Below, piece by piece: positions 7,732 through 17,920 of a DNA stretch of 64,000 nucleotides. Position numbers and translations under genes: made by a program. The notes under the pieces are model-generated. The model saw only the letters and a program-made list of their open reading frames with translations, was not told the origin of the DNA and made no database searches. Origin of the DNA: Actinocorallia sp039871655. Its GTDB lineage: Bacteria > Actinomycetota > Actinomycetes > Streptosporangiales > Streptosporangiaceae. The stretch's first letter is position 1, and each line of letters starts with the position of its first letter. The stretch covers positions 186,001 through 250,000 of the forward strand of contig NZ_JBDPLZ010000004.1 of the NCBI RefSeq assembly GCF_039871655.1, read 5' to 3'.

Positions 7732-8853
7732 TCAGGGGACGGGAGTGGGGTCCTGTGGTCTGGCCGGCCGGGAGGCGGCGCGCAGCGCGGCGTCCACGGA
7801 CCTGGGGGCCAGGATGTGATCGAGGATCATGGTGGCGCAGCCGAGCAGGCCCGCGTCGTCGCCGAGCAGGCTGGGCTCGATGCGCAGCCTGCGGGTGGCC
7901 GCGGCGGCGGCCCGCTGGTAGACGGTCTCGCGGACGCCCGCGATGAGGTTCTTGCCCGCGAGGTCCCCGCCGAGGACGACCAGCGCGGGGTTCAGCACGT
8001 TGACGGTGGCGGCGACCACCTCGCCGATCCGGCGGCCCGCCTCGCGCAGCACGGACACCGCCTCCAGGTCGCCGGCCCGCGCCAGGGCGGCCAGCTCCGG
8101 CAGGTTCGCCGCCCGCCCCTTGAGCTGGGCCAGCAGGGCGGCACCGCCCGCGACCGTCTCGACGCACCCCACGGTGCCGCAGCCGCACAGCAGCCCGTCG
8201 AGGACGGGGATGTGCCCGATCTCCCCGGCCGAGCCGTAGGCTCCGCGCTGCAGGCGCCCGCCGGAGATGATCCCGGCTCCTATGCCGGTGGAGGCCTTCA
8301 CGAACAGCAGGTCCTCCACGTCGTGGCGGAGGCGGTGCTCGCCCAGGGCCATGACGTTGACGTCGTTGTCGAGGTGCACGGGGACGGGGTAGCGGTCGGC
8401 GACCGCGGCGACGATCGGCTCGTGCTCGGCCGCTGCGCCGGGCACGGCGATGCCCACGCCGAGCACCGGGCCCCGCTCCATGCTCCGCCACAGGTCGAGG
8501 ACGGCTCCGATCCCGGCCCCGGGGCCCCCGTCCACCCGGACGGGCTCCTGGCGCAGGATCGAGCCCGCCAGGTCGCAGACGGCCAGATGGCCGTGGGTGT
8601 GGCCCAGGGAGGCGACCAGGACGGTGCCGCCCGCCCCGTTGAACTCGAGCCTGGCCGCGGGCCTGCCGCCGCTCGACACGCCCGGGCTCTCCAGGACCAG
8701 CCCGGCTTCGAGCAGCTCGTTCACCCGCTGCCCGATCACGGGCCGTGACAGGCCGGTGCACCTGGCGAGTTCCGCGCGGGTGTGCAGCTCCTCCTCGCGG
8801 ATGAGGCGCAGGATCTCCCCACTGGTGGCGGCGACTCCGGTCACTCTCGGCAT
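7732..8853 (-). CDS. ROK-family transcriptional regulator
   Basis: The product is 373 aa. Residues 10-60 form a winged helix-turn-helix (ELARCTGLSRPVIGQRVNEL). The rest is a ROK sugar-kinase-like fold with the zinc-binding signature GEIGHIPV followed by CGCGTVGCVE. It carries DNA-binding and sensor domains together, so it is a repressor and not a kinase. It lies head to head with edd, and GTGAACCA inverted repeats flank both starts, so it probably controls edd and itself in response to a sugar or sugar phosphate. The ATG at 8853 has no clear ribosome site. Confidence 0.88.
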   Translation of the reverse strand: MPRVTGVAATSGEILRLIREEELHTRAELARCTGLSRPVIGQRVNELLEAGLVLESPGVSSGGRPAARLEFNGAGGTVLVASLGHTHGHLAVCDLAGSILRQEPVRVDGGPGAGIGAVLDLWRSMERGPVLGVGIAVPGAAAEHEPIVAAVADRYPVPVHLDNDVNVMALGEHRLRHDVEDLLFVKASTGIGAGIISGGRLQRGAYGSAGEIGHIPVLDGLLCGCGTVGCVETVAGGAALLAQLKGRAANLPELAALARAGDLEAVSVLREAGRRIGEVVAATVNVLNPALVVLGGDLAGKNLIAGVRETVYQRAAAAATRRLRIEPSLLGDDAGLLGCATMILDHILAPRSVDAALRAASRPARPQDPTPVP

Positions 8854-8860
8854 TCTTCAA

Positions 8861-8956
8861 GTGAACCATGTCCGGACGGTCATTTCTGCGTGACTTTTGT
8901 AATTTTGCCTACTTAAGTCTGCTTGGATCTCTTGCTAAGGTAGTGGTCTGGTTCAC
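8861..8956. promoter_or_regulatory. edd promoter and inverted ROK operator half-sites
   Basis: TTAAGT (8913-8918), a 17-bp spacer and TAAGGT (8936-8941) form a promoter for edd. GTGAACCA at 8861-8868 and its exact reverse complement TGGTTCAC at 8949-8956 lie 88 bp apart, the first just before the ROK start and the second at the expected edd transcription start. This symmetric layout fits binding by the divergent ROK protein. Confidence 0.55.
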
Positions 8957-8980
8957 CTATCTGCCCCGGGGAGTCGTTCC

Positions 8981-10774
8981 ATGACAGCCGTGCACCCGGT
9001 CGTCGCCCGTGTCACCGAGCGGATCGTCGCGCGCAGCGCCGCCGGCCGCGCCGCGTACCTCGCGCGCGTGGCCGAGGCCCGGGCCGAGGGGCCCGCGCGC
9101 GGGGCGCTCGGCTGCGGCAACCTCGCCCACGGCTTCGCCGCCTGCGGCCCGCAGGAGAAGGCCGCGCTGCGCGGCACCAGCAGGCCGAACGTCGCGATCG
9201 TCACCTCCTACAACGACATGCTCTCGGCGCACCAGCCCTTCCGGACCTACCCGGAGCGGCTGAAGAAGTCGATCCTGCTGGCGGGCGGCGTCGCCCAGGT
9301 CGCGGGCGGCGTCCCGGCCATGTGCGACGGCATCACCCAGGGCCGCGCCGGCATGGAGCTGTCGCTGTTCAGCCGGGACGTGGTGGCCATGTCCGCCGCG
9401 ATCGCGCTGTCCCACGACATGTTCGACGGCGCGCTCATGCTCGGCGTCTGCGACAAGATCGTGCCCGGGCTGGTCATCGGGGCGCTGTCCTTCGGGCAGC
9501 TCCCGACGGTGCTGGTGCCCGCGGGGCCGATGCCCTCCGGACTGCCCAACGCCGAGAAGGGCCGCATCCGCAAGCTCCACGCCATCGGAAAGGTCGGCCG
9601 CGACGAGCTGCTCGACGCCGAGGCCAAGTCCTACCACTCGCCCGGCACCTGCACCTTCTACGGCACCGCCAACAGCAACCAGATGCTCATGGAGGTCATG
9701 GGCCTGCACCTGCCCGGCGCCAGCTTCGTGGCGCCGAACACGCCGCTGCGCGAGGCGCTCACCGACGAGGCCGGGCGCAGGGTCGTGCAGGGCGTGCCGC
9801 CGATCGCCGAGATCCTCGACGAGAAGGCCTTCGTGAACGGGGTGGTGGCCCTGCTGGCCACCGGCGGCTCCACCAACCACACCCTGCACCTGCCCGCGAT
9901 GGCCGCCGCCGCCGGGATCGAACTGACCTGGGACGACTTCGCCGAGCTGTCCTCGGTGACCCCGCTGCTCACCCGGATCTACCCCAACGGCGGCGCCGAC
10001 GTGAACCACTTCCACGCCGCGGGCGGCACCGGCTTCCTCATCTCCGAGCTGCTGGACGCCGGGCTGCTGCACGAGGACGTCAAGACCGTCACCGGCGAGG
10101 GGCTGGACGCCTACACCACGGTGCCCGTCCTCACCGAGATCGAGGGCCTGCTGTGGAAGCCGGCCCCCGAGTCCTCCGGCGACGAGGACGTGCTGCGGCC
10201 CGCGGCCCGGCCGTTCTCCGCGGACGGCGGCCTGCGCATGGTCGAGGGCAACCTCGGCCGGGGCGTGGTCAAGGTCTCGGCGGTCAAGCCCGAGCACCGG
10301 GTGGTCGAGGCCCCCGCCCGGGTCTTCTCCACCCAGGAGCAGATCCTCGCCGCCTTCGAGGCCGGCGAGCTCGACTCCGACGTGGTGGTCGTCCTGCGCT
10401 ACCAGGGCCCGCGCGCCACCGGCATGCCCGAGCTGCACAAGCTCACCCCGCCGCTGTCGGTGCTGCAGGACCGGGGCGTCAAGGTCGCGCTGGTCACCGA
10501 CGGGCGCATGTCCGGGGCGTCCGGGGCGGTCCCCGCCGCCATCCACCTGACGCCCGAGGCCGCCGCCGGCGGCCCGCTCGCCCGGATCCGTGACGGCGAC
10601 GTGGTCCGCTTGGACGCCGATTCCGGCAAGCTCGAGGTCCAGGCCGACCTCACCGGCCGCCCCGCCACCGGCGCGGCGCCCTCCCGCCAGGAGTGGAGCG
10701 GCACCGGCCGCGACCTCTTCGCCGCCTTCCGCGCCTCGGTGGGCCCCGCCGAGAGAGGCGCCTCCGTCTTCTGA
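8981..10774 (+). CDS. edd: 6-phosphogluconate dehydratase
   Basis: The product is 597 aa, the normal length for Edd. It converts 6-phosphogluconate to KDPG in the Entner-Doudoroff pathway and belongs to the IlvD/Edd Fe-S dehydratases. Cluster and substrate motifs are visible: YNDMLSAHQPF, MCDGITQGRAGMELS, GVCDKIVPG, SPGTCTFYGTANSNQM and TDGRMSGASGAVPAAIH. It is followed by eda after an unusual 263-bp gap. The upstream ROK gene is divergent. Edd in place of a lone pentose-phosphate route is a minority trait among actinobacteria. Confidence 0.95.
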   Translation: MTAVHPVVARVTERIVARSAAGRAAYLARVAEARAEGPARGALGCGNLAHGFAACGPQEKAALRGTSRPNVAIVTSYNDMLSAHQPFRTYPERLKKSILLAGGVAQVAGGVPAMCDGITQGRAGMELSLFSRDVVAMSAAIALSHDMFDGALMLGVCDKIVPGLVIGALSFGQLPTVLVPAGPMPSGLPNAEKGRIRKLHAIGKVGRDELLDAEAKSYHSPGTCTFYGTANSNQMLMEVMGLHLPGASFVAPNTPLREALTDEAGRRVVQGVPPIAEILDEKAFVNGVVALLATGGSTNHTLHLPAMAAAAGIELTWDDFAELSSVTPLLTRIYPNGGADVNHFHAAGGTGFLISELLDAGLLHEDVKTVTGEGLDAYTTVPVLTEIEGLLWKPAPESSGDEDVLRPAARPFSADGGLRMVEGNLGRGVVKVSAVKPEHRVVEAPARVFSTQEQILAAFEAGELDSDVVVVLRYQGPRATGMPELHKLTPPLSVLQDRGVKVALVTDGRMSGASGAVPAAIHLTPEAAAGGPLARIRDGDVVRLDADSGKLEVQADLTGRPATGAAPSRQEWSGTGRDLFAAFRASVGPAERGASVF

Positions 10775-10824
10775 GAGGTCCCGGTACTTCCCCGCGGGCC
10801 CGGCGAGAGCGGAGGGGCTCGAGC

Positions 10825-10857
10825 CGGCTCCGCGGGGGATAGGTTCCCGCGGAGCCG
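10825..10857. repeat. 12-bp perfect hairpin after edd
   Basis: The arms CGGCTCCGCGGG (10825-10836) and CCCGCGGAGCCG (10846-10857) are exact reverse complements around a 9-base loop. It lies 50 bases after the edd stop. No T-run follows, so it may slow polymerase or shield the edd transcript from 3' nucleases. Confidence 0.75.
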
Positions 10858-10899
10858 CGGCCGGCGGAGGGGCCGGCCCGGCTCCGCGGGGAGACACCT

Positions 10900-10945
10900 C
10901 CCCGCGGGGTGGCCGTGGTGGAGGGGCCACGGTCACCCCGCGGGG
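10900..10945. repeat. 19-bp hairpin between edd and eda
   Basis: The arms 10900-10918 and 10927-10945 pair over 19 bp with a single G-U pair and an 8-base loop. Each outer arm contains CCCCGCGGGG, itself a palindrome. With the hairpin at 10825 it makes the gap one of the most structured stretches in the window. Confidence 0.8.
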
Positions 10946-11037
10946 AACACAGTTCTCCGCGAGCGGGCCACCGCGGCGAAGAGGCCGCGGGGCGGCGCGC
11001 TCACGGGGATTCGCAGTGCGAACCCGAGGAATGGAAC

Positions 11038-11673
11038 ATGCGGACCCTGGACCTGATGAATCTCGCCCCCGTGGTGCCGGTCGTGGTGCTCGACGACGCG
11101 GGCAGCGCGGTCCCGCTGGCCCGCGCCCTGGTCGCGGGCGGCCTGCCGGTGATCGAGGTGACCCTGCGCACCGAGGCCGCGCTGGAGGGCATCCGCCGGA
11201 TCGCCGCCGAGGTCCCCGACGCCGTGGTCGGCGCGGGCACCGTCGTCACCCCCGGGCAGGTGAAGGAGGCGGCCGGTGCGGGCTCCCGCTTCCTGGTCAG
11301 CCCCGGCTGCACGGACACCCTGCGCGCCGCGATGGCCGACAGCGGGCTGCCGTTCCTCCCCGGTGTCTCCACCGCCTCGGAGGCCATGGCCCTTTTGGAG
11401 CACGGCGTCACCGAGCTGAAGTTCTTCCCCGCCAAGGCGGCGGGCGGCGCCCCCTACCTCAAGGCGCTCTCCGCACCGCTCCCGGGCCTGTCCTTCTGCC
11501 CGACCGGCGGCATCACCCTGGACTCCGCCCCCGACTTCCTGGTCCTGCCCAACGTGCCCTGCGTGGGCGGCACCTGGCTGACCCCCGCCGACGCCGTCGC
11601 CGCGGGCGACTGGACGCGGATCGAGAGGCTCGCGGCTCAGGCGGCCTCCCTGGCGGCACCCGTCACGGCCTGA
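11038..11673 (+). CDS. eda: KDPG/KHG aldolase (2-dehydro-3-deoxyphosphogluconate aldolase)
   Basis: The product is 211 aa, normal for this class I aldolase. It splits KDPG into pyruvate and glyceraldehyde 3-phosphate, completing the Entner-Doudoroff pathway begun by edd. Motifs are IEVTLRTEAAL with the catalytic glutamate, VGAGTV, FLVSPGC, and ELKFFPAKAAGG with the Schiff-base lysine. ATG 11038 is preceded by GAGGAA. A longer in-frame extension upstream crosses the hairpin region and does not resemble the family. Confidence 0.94.
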   Translation: MRTLDLMNLAPVVPVVVLDDAGSAVPLARALVAGGLPVIEVTLRTEAALEGIRRIAAEVPDAVVGAGTVVTPGQVKEAAGAGSRFLVSPGCTDTLRAAMADSGLPFLPGVSTASEAMALLEHGVTELKFFPAKAAGGAPYLKALSAPLPGLSFCPTGGITLDSAPDFLVLPNVPCVGGTWLTPADAVAAGDWTRIERLAAQAASLAAPVTA

Positions 11674-11679
11674 GCGGAC

Positions 11680-12156
11680 CTACCGCGACAGGATCCGGCG
11701 CAACTGGCGGAAGAGCAGACCGAAGATCAGGACGAAGAAGAGGATCCGCACGAGGGCGAAGAGGACCGGGGCGCTCGTGACCAGCGCCAACGGGACGAAG
11801 ACCACGAGGACCAACGTCAGCGCCACTCCGAGGAAGCGCGGCCTCCCGGAGCGGCGGTGCTGGAGACGCCCGTCCCGCGCCGTCGGGGCGGGGAGCCACG
11901 GCGGGGTACCGGGCAGGTCCCGGACGACCTCCACCAGATCGTGCTCGGTCTTGGCGGACAGGGCGAGGTCCAGCCGTTCCTCGAGTTCGGCGCCGTCCAG
12001 CCGCCCTTCGGCGTAGTGCCGCTGCAGGGCCTCGGTCACGGCGGTGCGCTCTGCGTCCCCGATCCGCAGGTCCGGCCGGGCGCCGTCGGCGGCCGGCCAT
12101 CCGCGCTGGGCGGCCGCGAGCCACCGCTGGGGTCCTTGGTAGCGATCGTTGTGCAT
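11680..12156 (-). CDS. DUF1707 membrane protein
   Basis: The product is 158 aa. A DUF1707 domain occupies about residues 28-82 (LRIGDAERTAVTEALQRHYAEGRLDGAELEERLD; split by the family's typical DAER and GRL motifs). Two hydrophobic segments follow at about 108-150, ending RQLRRILSR, so it is a small inner-membrane protein with a cytoplasmic N-terminus. The ATG at 12156 lies 2 bp past the PadR stop, and its ribosome site (GGAGG) sits inside the end of the PadR gene. PadR regulators often control small membrane proteins of this kind. The molecular role of DUF1707 is unknown. Confidence 0.82.
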   Translation of the reverse strand: MHNDRYQGPQRWLAAAQRGWPAADGARPDLRIGDAERTAVTEALQRHYAEGRLDGAELEERLDLALSAKTEHDLVEVVRDLPGTPPWLPAPTARDGRLQHRRSGRPRFLGVALTLVLVVFVPLALVTSAPVLFALVRILFFVLIFGLLFRQLRRILSR

Positions 12157-12158
12157 TC

Positions 12159-12746
12159 TCACTCCTCCTCGGGCTCGTCGTCGGCGAGGATGCCGTACAG
12201 GCGCCGCCGGGTGTCCCCGATGAGCCGCCGCGCCTCGGCGACCTGGGCGGGTGTGCCCGCCTGCACCACCTGGACCAGCGCGGTCCCCAGCTGCGCGGCC
12301 TCCTTGAAGACCGCCCCCACGTCCCCGGGCCACTCCTGTGAGGACGTCTCCTCCGCCCAGGGTGCCTCCGGAGGGTTGGCCTCCACGTGTGCCCGGCCCT
12401 CGTCGGTCAGGGCGAAGGTTTTGCGGCCGTCGGACTCCTCGCTGCGGATGAGGCCCTCATCGGCCAGTTGCTGCAGCGCGGGGTAGACCGCGCCCGGGCT
12501 GGGCTTCCAGGCGCCGCCGCTGCGCTCTTCGGCCTCCTGGATGATCTGGTAGCCGTTGCGCGGCCCTTCACCGAGCAGCAGGAGGATCGCCGCCCGCACG
12601 CCGCCGCGTCTGGCCTTGCGGGGCGGGGCGCCGAAGGGAGGGCCTCCCCGGCCCGCCCAGGGGCCGCGGCCCCGGCGCTCGCCCCAGCCGAAGAGGAGCT
12701 CGGGCCCCGGCCCCTGGCCGTGCCACCCGCTGTGCCGTCCGTGCAT
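12159..12746 (-). CDS. PadR-family transcriptional regulator, copy 1
   Basis: The product is 195 aa. After a Gly/Arg-rich N-terminus of about 45 residues comes the PadR winged helix (AAILLLLGEGPRNGYQIIQE; GAVYPALQQLADEGLI), and a C-terminal helical part provides the dimer interface. ATG 12746 is 8-12 bases after GGAGG. It is followed by the DUF1707 gene in the same operon. Its own promoter region contains the palindrome CGATATATCG at 12778-12787, which the paralogue next door also has, so it is probably autoregulated. Confidence 0.9.
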   Translation of the reverse strand: MHGRHSGWHGQGPGPELLFGWGERRGRGPWAGRGGPPFGAPPRKARRGGVRAAILLLLGEGPRNGYQIIQEAEERSGGAWKPSPGAVYPALQQLADEGLIRSEESDGRKTFALTDEGRAHVEANPPEAPWAEETSSQEWPGDVGAVFKEAAQLGTALVQVVQAGTPAQVAEARRLIGDTRRRLYGILADDEPEEE

Positions 12747-12777
12747 CAGGAGCCTCCGATCATTCTCGATACTGTGA

Positions 12778-12787
12778 CGATATATCG
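12778..12787. promoter_or_regulatory. candidate PadR operator CGATATATCG, site 1
   Basis: A perfect 10-bp palindrome lies 32 bp upstream of the PadR copy 1 start. On the minus strand it is followed six bases later by TATCGAGAA. The same pair of elements precedes PadR copy 2. Confidence 0.6.
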
Positions 12788-12850
12788 GTAACGAGGATCC
12801 GGGAATCGGAGTTCCCGGATCCGCCGCACCGCCCCGGAAGGGGCTCGTGA

Positions 12851-13450
12851 TCACTGCTGTCCGGGCGCGCCGTCGGCGGCCTGCCCGTCCCGGCCCGCGG
12901 CGAGGATGCCGTACAGGCGGCGCCGGGCGCCCTCGGCCAGGCGCCTGGCCTCGGCGATCTGCTCGGGAGAGCCGTCCCGGGCGACCTGGACCAGCGCGGT
13001 CCGGAGCCGGGCCGCGTCCTTGAGGGCGTCGGCCAGGGCGCCGGCCCCGGAGAAGGGGTCTTCCCAGGGGGCCGCGGGAGGGTTGGCCTCCGCGTGCGCG
13101 CGGCCCTCGTCGGTCAGGGCGAAGATCCTGCGTCCGCCGGACTCCTCGCCGCGGATGAGGCCCTCGTCGGCCAGCTGCTGCAGGGCCGGGTAGACCGAGC
13201 CGGGCCGGGGGCTCCAGAAGCCGCCGCTGCGCTCCTCGGCCTCCTGGATGATCTGGTGCCCGCTGCGCGGCTCTTCGCCGAGTAGCAGGAGGATCGCCGC
13301 CCGGGTCCTGCCGCGCCCGCCTCCGCGGGGCCCTCCGCCCCTGCGGGAGCCTCCGCGCCCTCGGGGGCCCCGGCCGCGCGGTCCGCCGAAGAAGGACTCG
13401 GGGTCGAGGAGGGCGAAGGGGTGCCGGCGTCCGTGTCGTTGTCCGTGCAT
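12851..13450 (-). CDS. PadR-family transcriptional regulator, copy 2
   Basis: The product is 199 aa and closely parallels copy 1: QIIQEAEERSGG, VYPALQQLADEGLIR and FALTDEGRAHAEANPP are almost unchanged. The variable parts are the N-terminus (rich in RGRGG) and the last 60 residues. The start is ATG 13450. It has its own copy of the CGATATATCG palindrome 43 bp upstream. The pair results from a tandem duplication and each may bind the other's promoter. Confidence 0.9.
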   Translation of the reverse strand: MHGQRHGRRHPFALLDPESFFGGPRGRGPRGRGGSRRGGGPRGGGRGRTRAAILLLLGEEPRSGHQIIQEAEERSGGFWSPRPGSVYPALQQLADEGLIRGEESGGRRIFALTDEGRAHAEANPPAAPWEDPFSGAGALADALKDAARLRTALVQVARDGSPEQIAEARRLAEGARRRLYGILAAGRDGQAADGAPGQQ

Positions 13451-13492
13451 GGTGTTGCTCCGATCAGTCTCGTTTGTTCTTGATATGTCTAA

Positions 13493-13502
13493 CGATATAT
13501 CG
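13493..13502. promoter_or_regulatory. candidate PadR operator CGATATATCG, site 2
   Basis: The same 10-bp palindrome as at 12778, again followed on the minus strand by a TATCAAGAA element. Conservation of both parts and their spacing in otherwise diverged promoters supports a functional site. Confidence 0.6.
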
Positions 13503-13564
13503 AGAACATTCGGTCGGCAAGTGTCGATCCAGGGAGTCCCCGCGAGGGGTCTACTTGTGGGTAA

Positions 13565-13603
13565 CTTGATGTCAAGACAAATCCTGGATACCTTGACGTC
13601 AAG
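13565..13603. promoter_or_regulatory. two CTTGANGTCAAG palindromes upstream of acnA
   Basis: CTTGATGTCAAG (13565-13576) and CTTGACGTCAAG (13592-13603, a perfect palindrome) start 27 bp apart, and each continues with A-G/C-AAATCC. They lie just upstream of the likely acnA promoter. Such spaced palindromes suggest cooperative binding of a dimeric regulator that I cannot name. Confidence 0.55.
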
Positions 13604-13799
13604 AGAAATCCCGCCGAAGTTAGGCGTACCCGGGTTCTGAGTACGATCAGGACTACGGCAGGATTCTCAGGGGAGGACCCCACCGCTTCACCGCGCCGGA
13701 CCGCGAAGGCCAGGCAGCGGGGCAGGGAAGTTTCATCAGCGCCCAGGCAGACGTCCGGTGTGCCGCCTGGCGGCATGCCGTGTAGGAGGAGGACGGGAA

Positions 13800-16520
<2,721 letters not shown>

Positions 16521-16546
16521 GAGTCGGCGGCCCCGCCGCGACCGTG

Positions 16547-16580
16547 GAAACCGCCGTCCGGATCACCGGACGGCGGTTTC
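16547..16580 (+). terminator. acnA terminator
   Basis: A perfect 15-bp stem (GAAACCGCCGTCCGG and its complement) with a 4-base loop lies 26 bases after the acnA stop, followed by a pyrimidine-rich TCCCTTCCCC tract. Confidence 0.85.
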
Positions 16581-16790
16581 TCCCTTCCCCGGGGGTGGAA
16601 AAAGGGGGATTTTCTTGTCAAGATTTACGGGCAGGATCCCGCGCGTTACCGGTCGGAGTCCCGAGGTTTTCCCGCCGGTGGGGCTTGATTAACCGCGATG
16701 ATGCCTCATACTCCGGCTTAAGCCGGTCAGCCGCTCGGTGCCGGGCCGAGTCAAGCCGAGAGTCAGGCAGACCCCCTGGGGAGGAAGCGC

Positions 16791-17234
16791 ATGCAGGCGA
16801 TCAGCGTGAGGCAGCCGTACGCCTGGGCCATCGCCCGGGGGCACAGGCGGCTGTCCAACCAGCCGGAACCGACGCCCTACCGTGGAACGGTCCTGATCCA
16901 CGCGGCCATGCGGGTGGACCTCGACTCCTGCGGCCTGCCCCAGGTGCGCGCGGCGGGCTGGGACCCGTCCGACCCCCTGGCCACCCTCGGCGCGGCGATC
17001 GCCGTCGCCGAGCTCGCCGACGTGTGCGACGGCGGCCCTTCTTGCGACTGCGGGGTGTGGGCCCGCCAGGGGGAGTACCACTGGCGGCTGGAGGACGTGC
17101 GTCCCCTGCGCCGCCCGATCGTGGCGCTCGGCCGCCAGGGCGGGCTGTGGACCGTCCAGCCCTCCCTGGCCGCGGAGGTGAAGGCGATGCTCCTGGAGCC
17201 GCCCTCTCACCGGGAGCCGGCGCTCACCACCTGA
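16791..17234 (+). CDS. ASCH/PUA-like domain protein
   Basis: The product is 147 aa. It begins with the ASCH signature (MQAISVRQPYAWAIARGHR), then the Y-R-G-x-x-x-I-H-A segment (PYRGTVLIHAAM) and VAELADV. ASCH domains share the PUA-like beta-barrel fold and are thought to bind RNA; a few have amidohydrolase activity. A CDCGVW stretch holds two close cysteines. GAGGAAG precedes the ATG by 6 bases. The 3' end overlaps the convergent idi gene by 11 bp. A perfect palindrome CCGGCTTAAGCCGG at 16713-16726 lies upstream. Confidence 0.82.
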   Translation: MQAISVRQPYAWAIARGHRRLSNQPEPTPYRGTVLIHAAMRVDLDSCGLPQVRAAGWDPSDPLATLGAAIAVAELADVCDGGPSCDCGVWARQGEYHWRLEDVRPLRRPIVALGRQGGLWTVQPSLAAEVKAMLLEPPSHREPALTT

Positions 17235-17790
17235 TGGCGGGCGGCAGCAGGCCCTCGTCGGCCTGCCGCCACTCCAGCGGGGAGCCGAGCTTCACCAGGT
17301 GCTCCATCTGCTCGACGAACCAGGGCGAGGCGCCGGGGTCGTGCACGAGGGCCTGGACGCCCTCCCAGTCCCGCCACTCGAACGCCTCGACCTCGTCGGG
17401 GTCGCGCACCGGCTCCTCGTCCACCCGGGCCCGCACGACCGGGCACCACTCGTGCTCCACCACCCCGTTCATCTCGGCGCGGTAGACGAAGCCCGGCAGG
17501 ATCAGCGTGATGTCGCGGACCGTGAGGCCCAGTTCGCTCCTGACCCGCCGGGTGACGGCCTCGCGCAGGGTCTCGCCCGGGGCGGGGTGCCCGCAGGCGC
17601 TGTTGGTCCAGACCGAGGGGAAGCTCGCCTTGTGGTGGGCGCGCTGGCTGATCAGCACCCGGCCGGAGGCGTCGACCAGGTAGGACGAGAACGCCAGATG
17701 GAAAGGAGTATTTTTGTGGTGACTCTCCGCTTTTGGTGCTGTTCCGGTGGGTTGTCCAGCTTCGTCCAGCAACACTATCTTCTCGCCCAT
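17224..17790 (-). CDS. idi: isopentenyl-diphosphate delta-isomerase, type I
   Basis: The product is 188 aa, a Nudix-fold enzyme that interconverts IPP and DMAPP. The catalytic cysteine lies in TNSACGHPAPGET and the glutamate in VVEHEWCPVV. The start at 17790 follows GGAGAAGAAAG. It is divergent from dxs across 130 bp, so both ends of the MEP isoprenoid route sit on one control region. Type I Idi is not essential with the MEP pathway; it balances the two products. Confidence 0.93.
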   Translation of the reverse strand: MGEKIVLLDEAGQPTGTAPKAESHHKNTPFHLAFSSYLVDASGRVLISQRAHHKASFPSVWTNSACGHPAPGETLREAVTRRVRSELGLTVRDITLILPGFVYRAEMNGVVEHEWCPVVRARVDEEPVRDPDEVEAFEWRDWEGVQALVHDPGASPWFVEQMEHLVKLGSPLEWRQADEGLLPPAIRW

Positions 17791-17920
17791 GTGAACTTTC
17801 TTCTCCTCGCTCCGCCAGTTCCGCCAACCCGCATTAAACTCTGGGCAACCATAAGCCGCAGGGGCCTGCTCCGGGAGCGTACAGAGCGCTGGAGGCCTCT
17901 ACTCCAGAGGAGATGACCGC

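Larger units (their letters stand above)
13451..13799. other. 349-bp divergent region between PadR copy 2 and acnA
   Basis: It holds the PadR palindrome at 13493-13502, a pair of CTTGANGTCAAG palindromes at 13565-13603, a probable acnA promoter (TTAGGC 13620-13625, 16-bp spacer, TACGAT 13642-13647), and an acnA leader of about 145 bases ending in a small hairpin, TGCCGC-CTG-GCGGCA (13761-13775), and GGAGGAGG. No convincing coding frame is present. Confidence 0.6.

Noticed and set aside
13504..13520. LexA box at GAACATTC near the PadR promoter
   Set aside because: It lacks the second half-site of the actinobacterial GAAC-N4-GTTC box.
16713..16726. CCGGCTTAAGCCGG palindrome upstream of the ASCH gene as an operator
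   Set aside because: It is a single symmetric 14-mer with no regulator gene near it and no second copy seen, so I mention it only in the ASCH entry.
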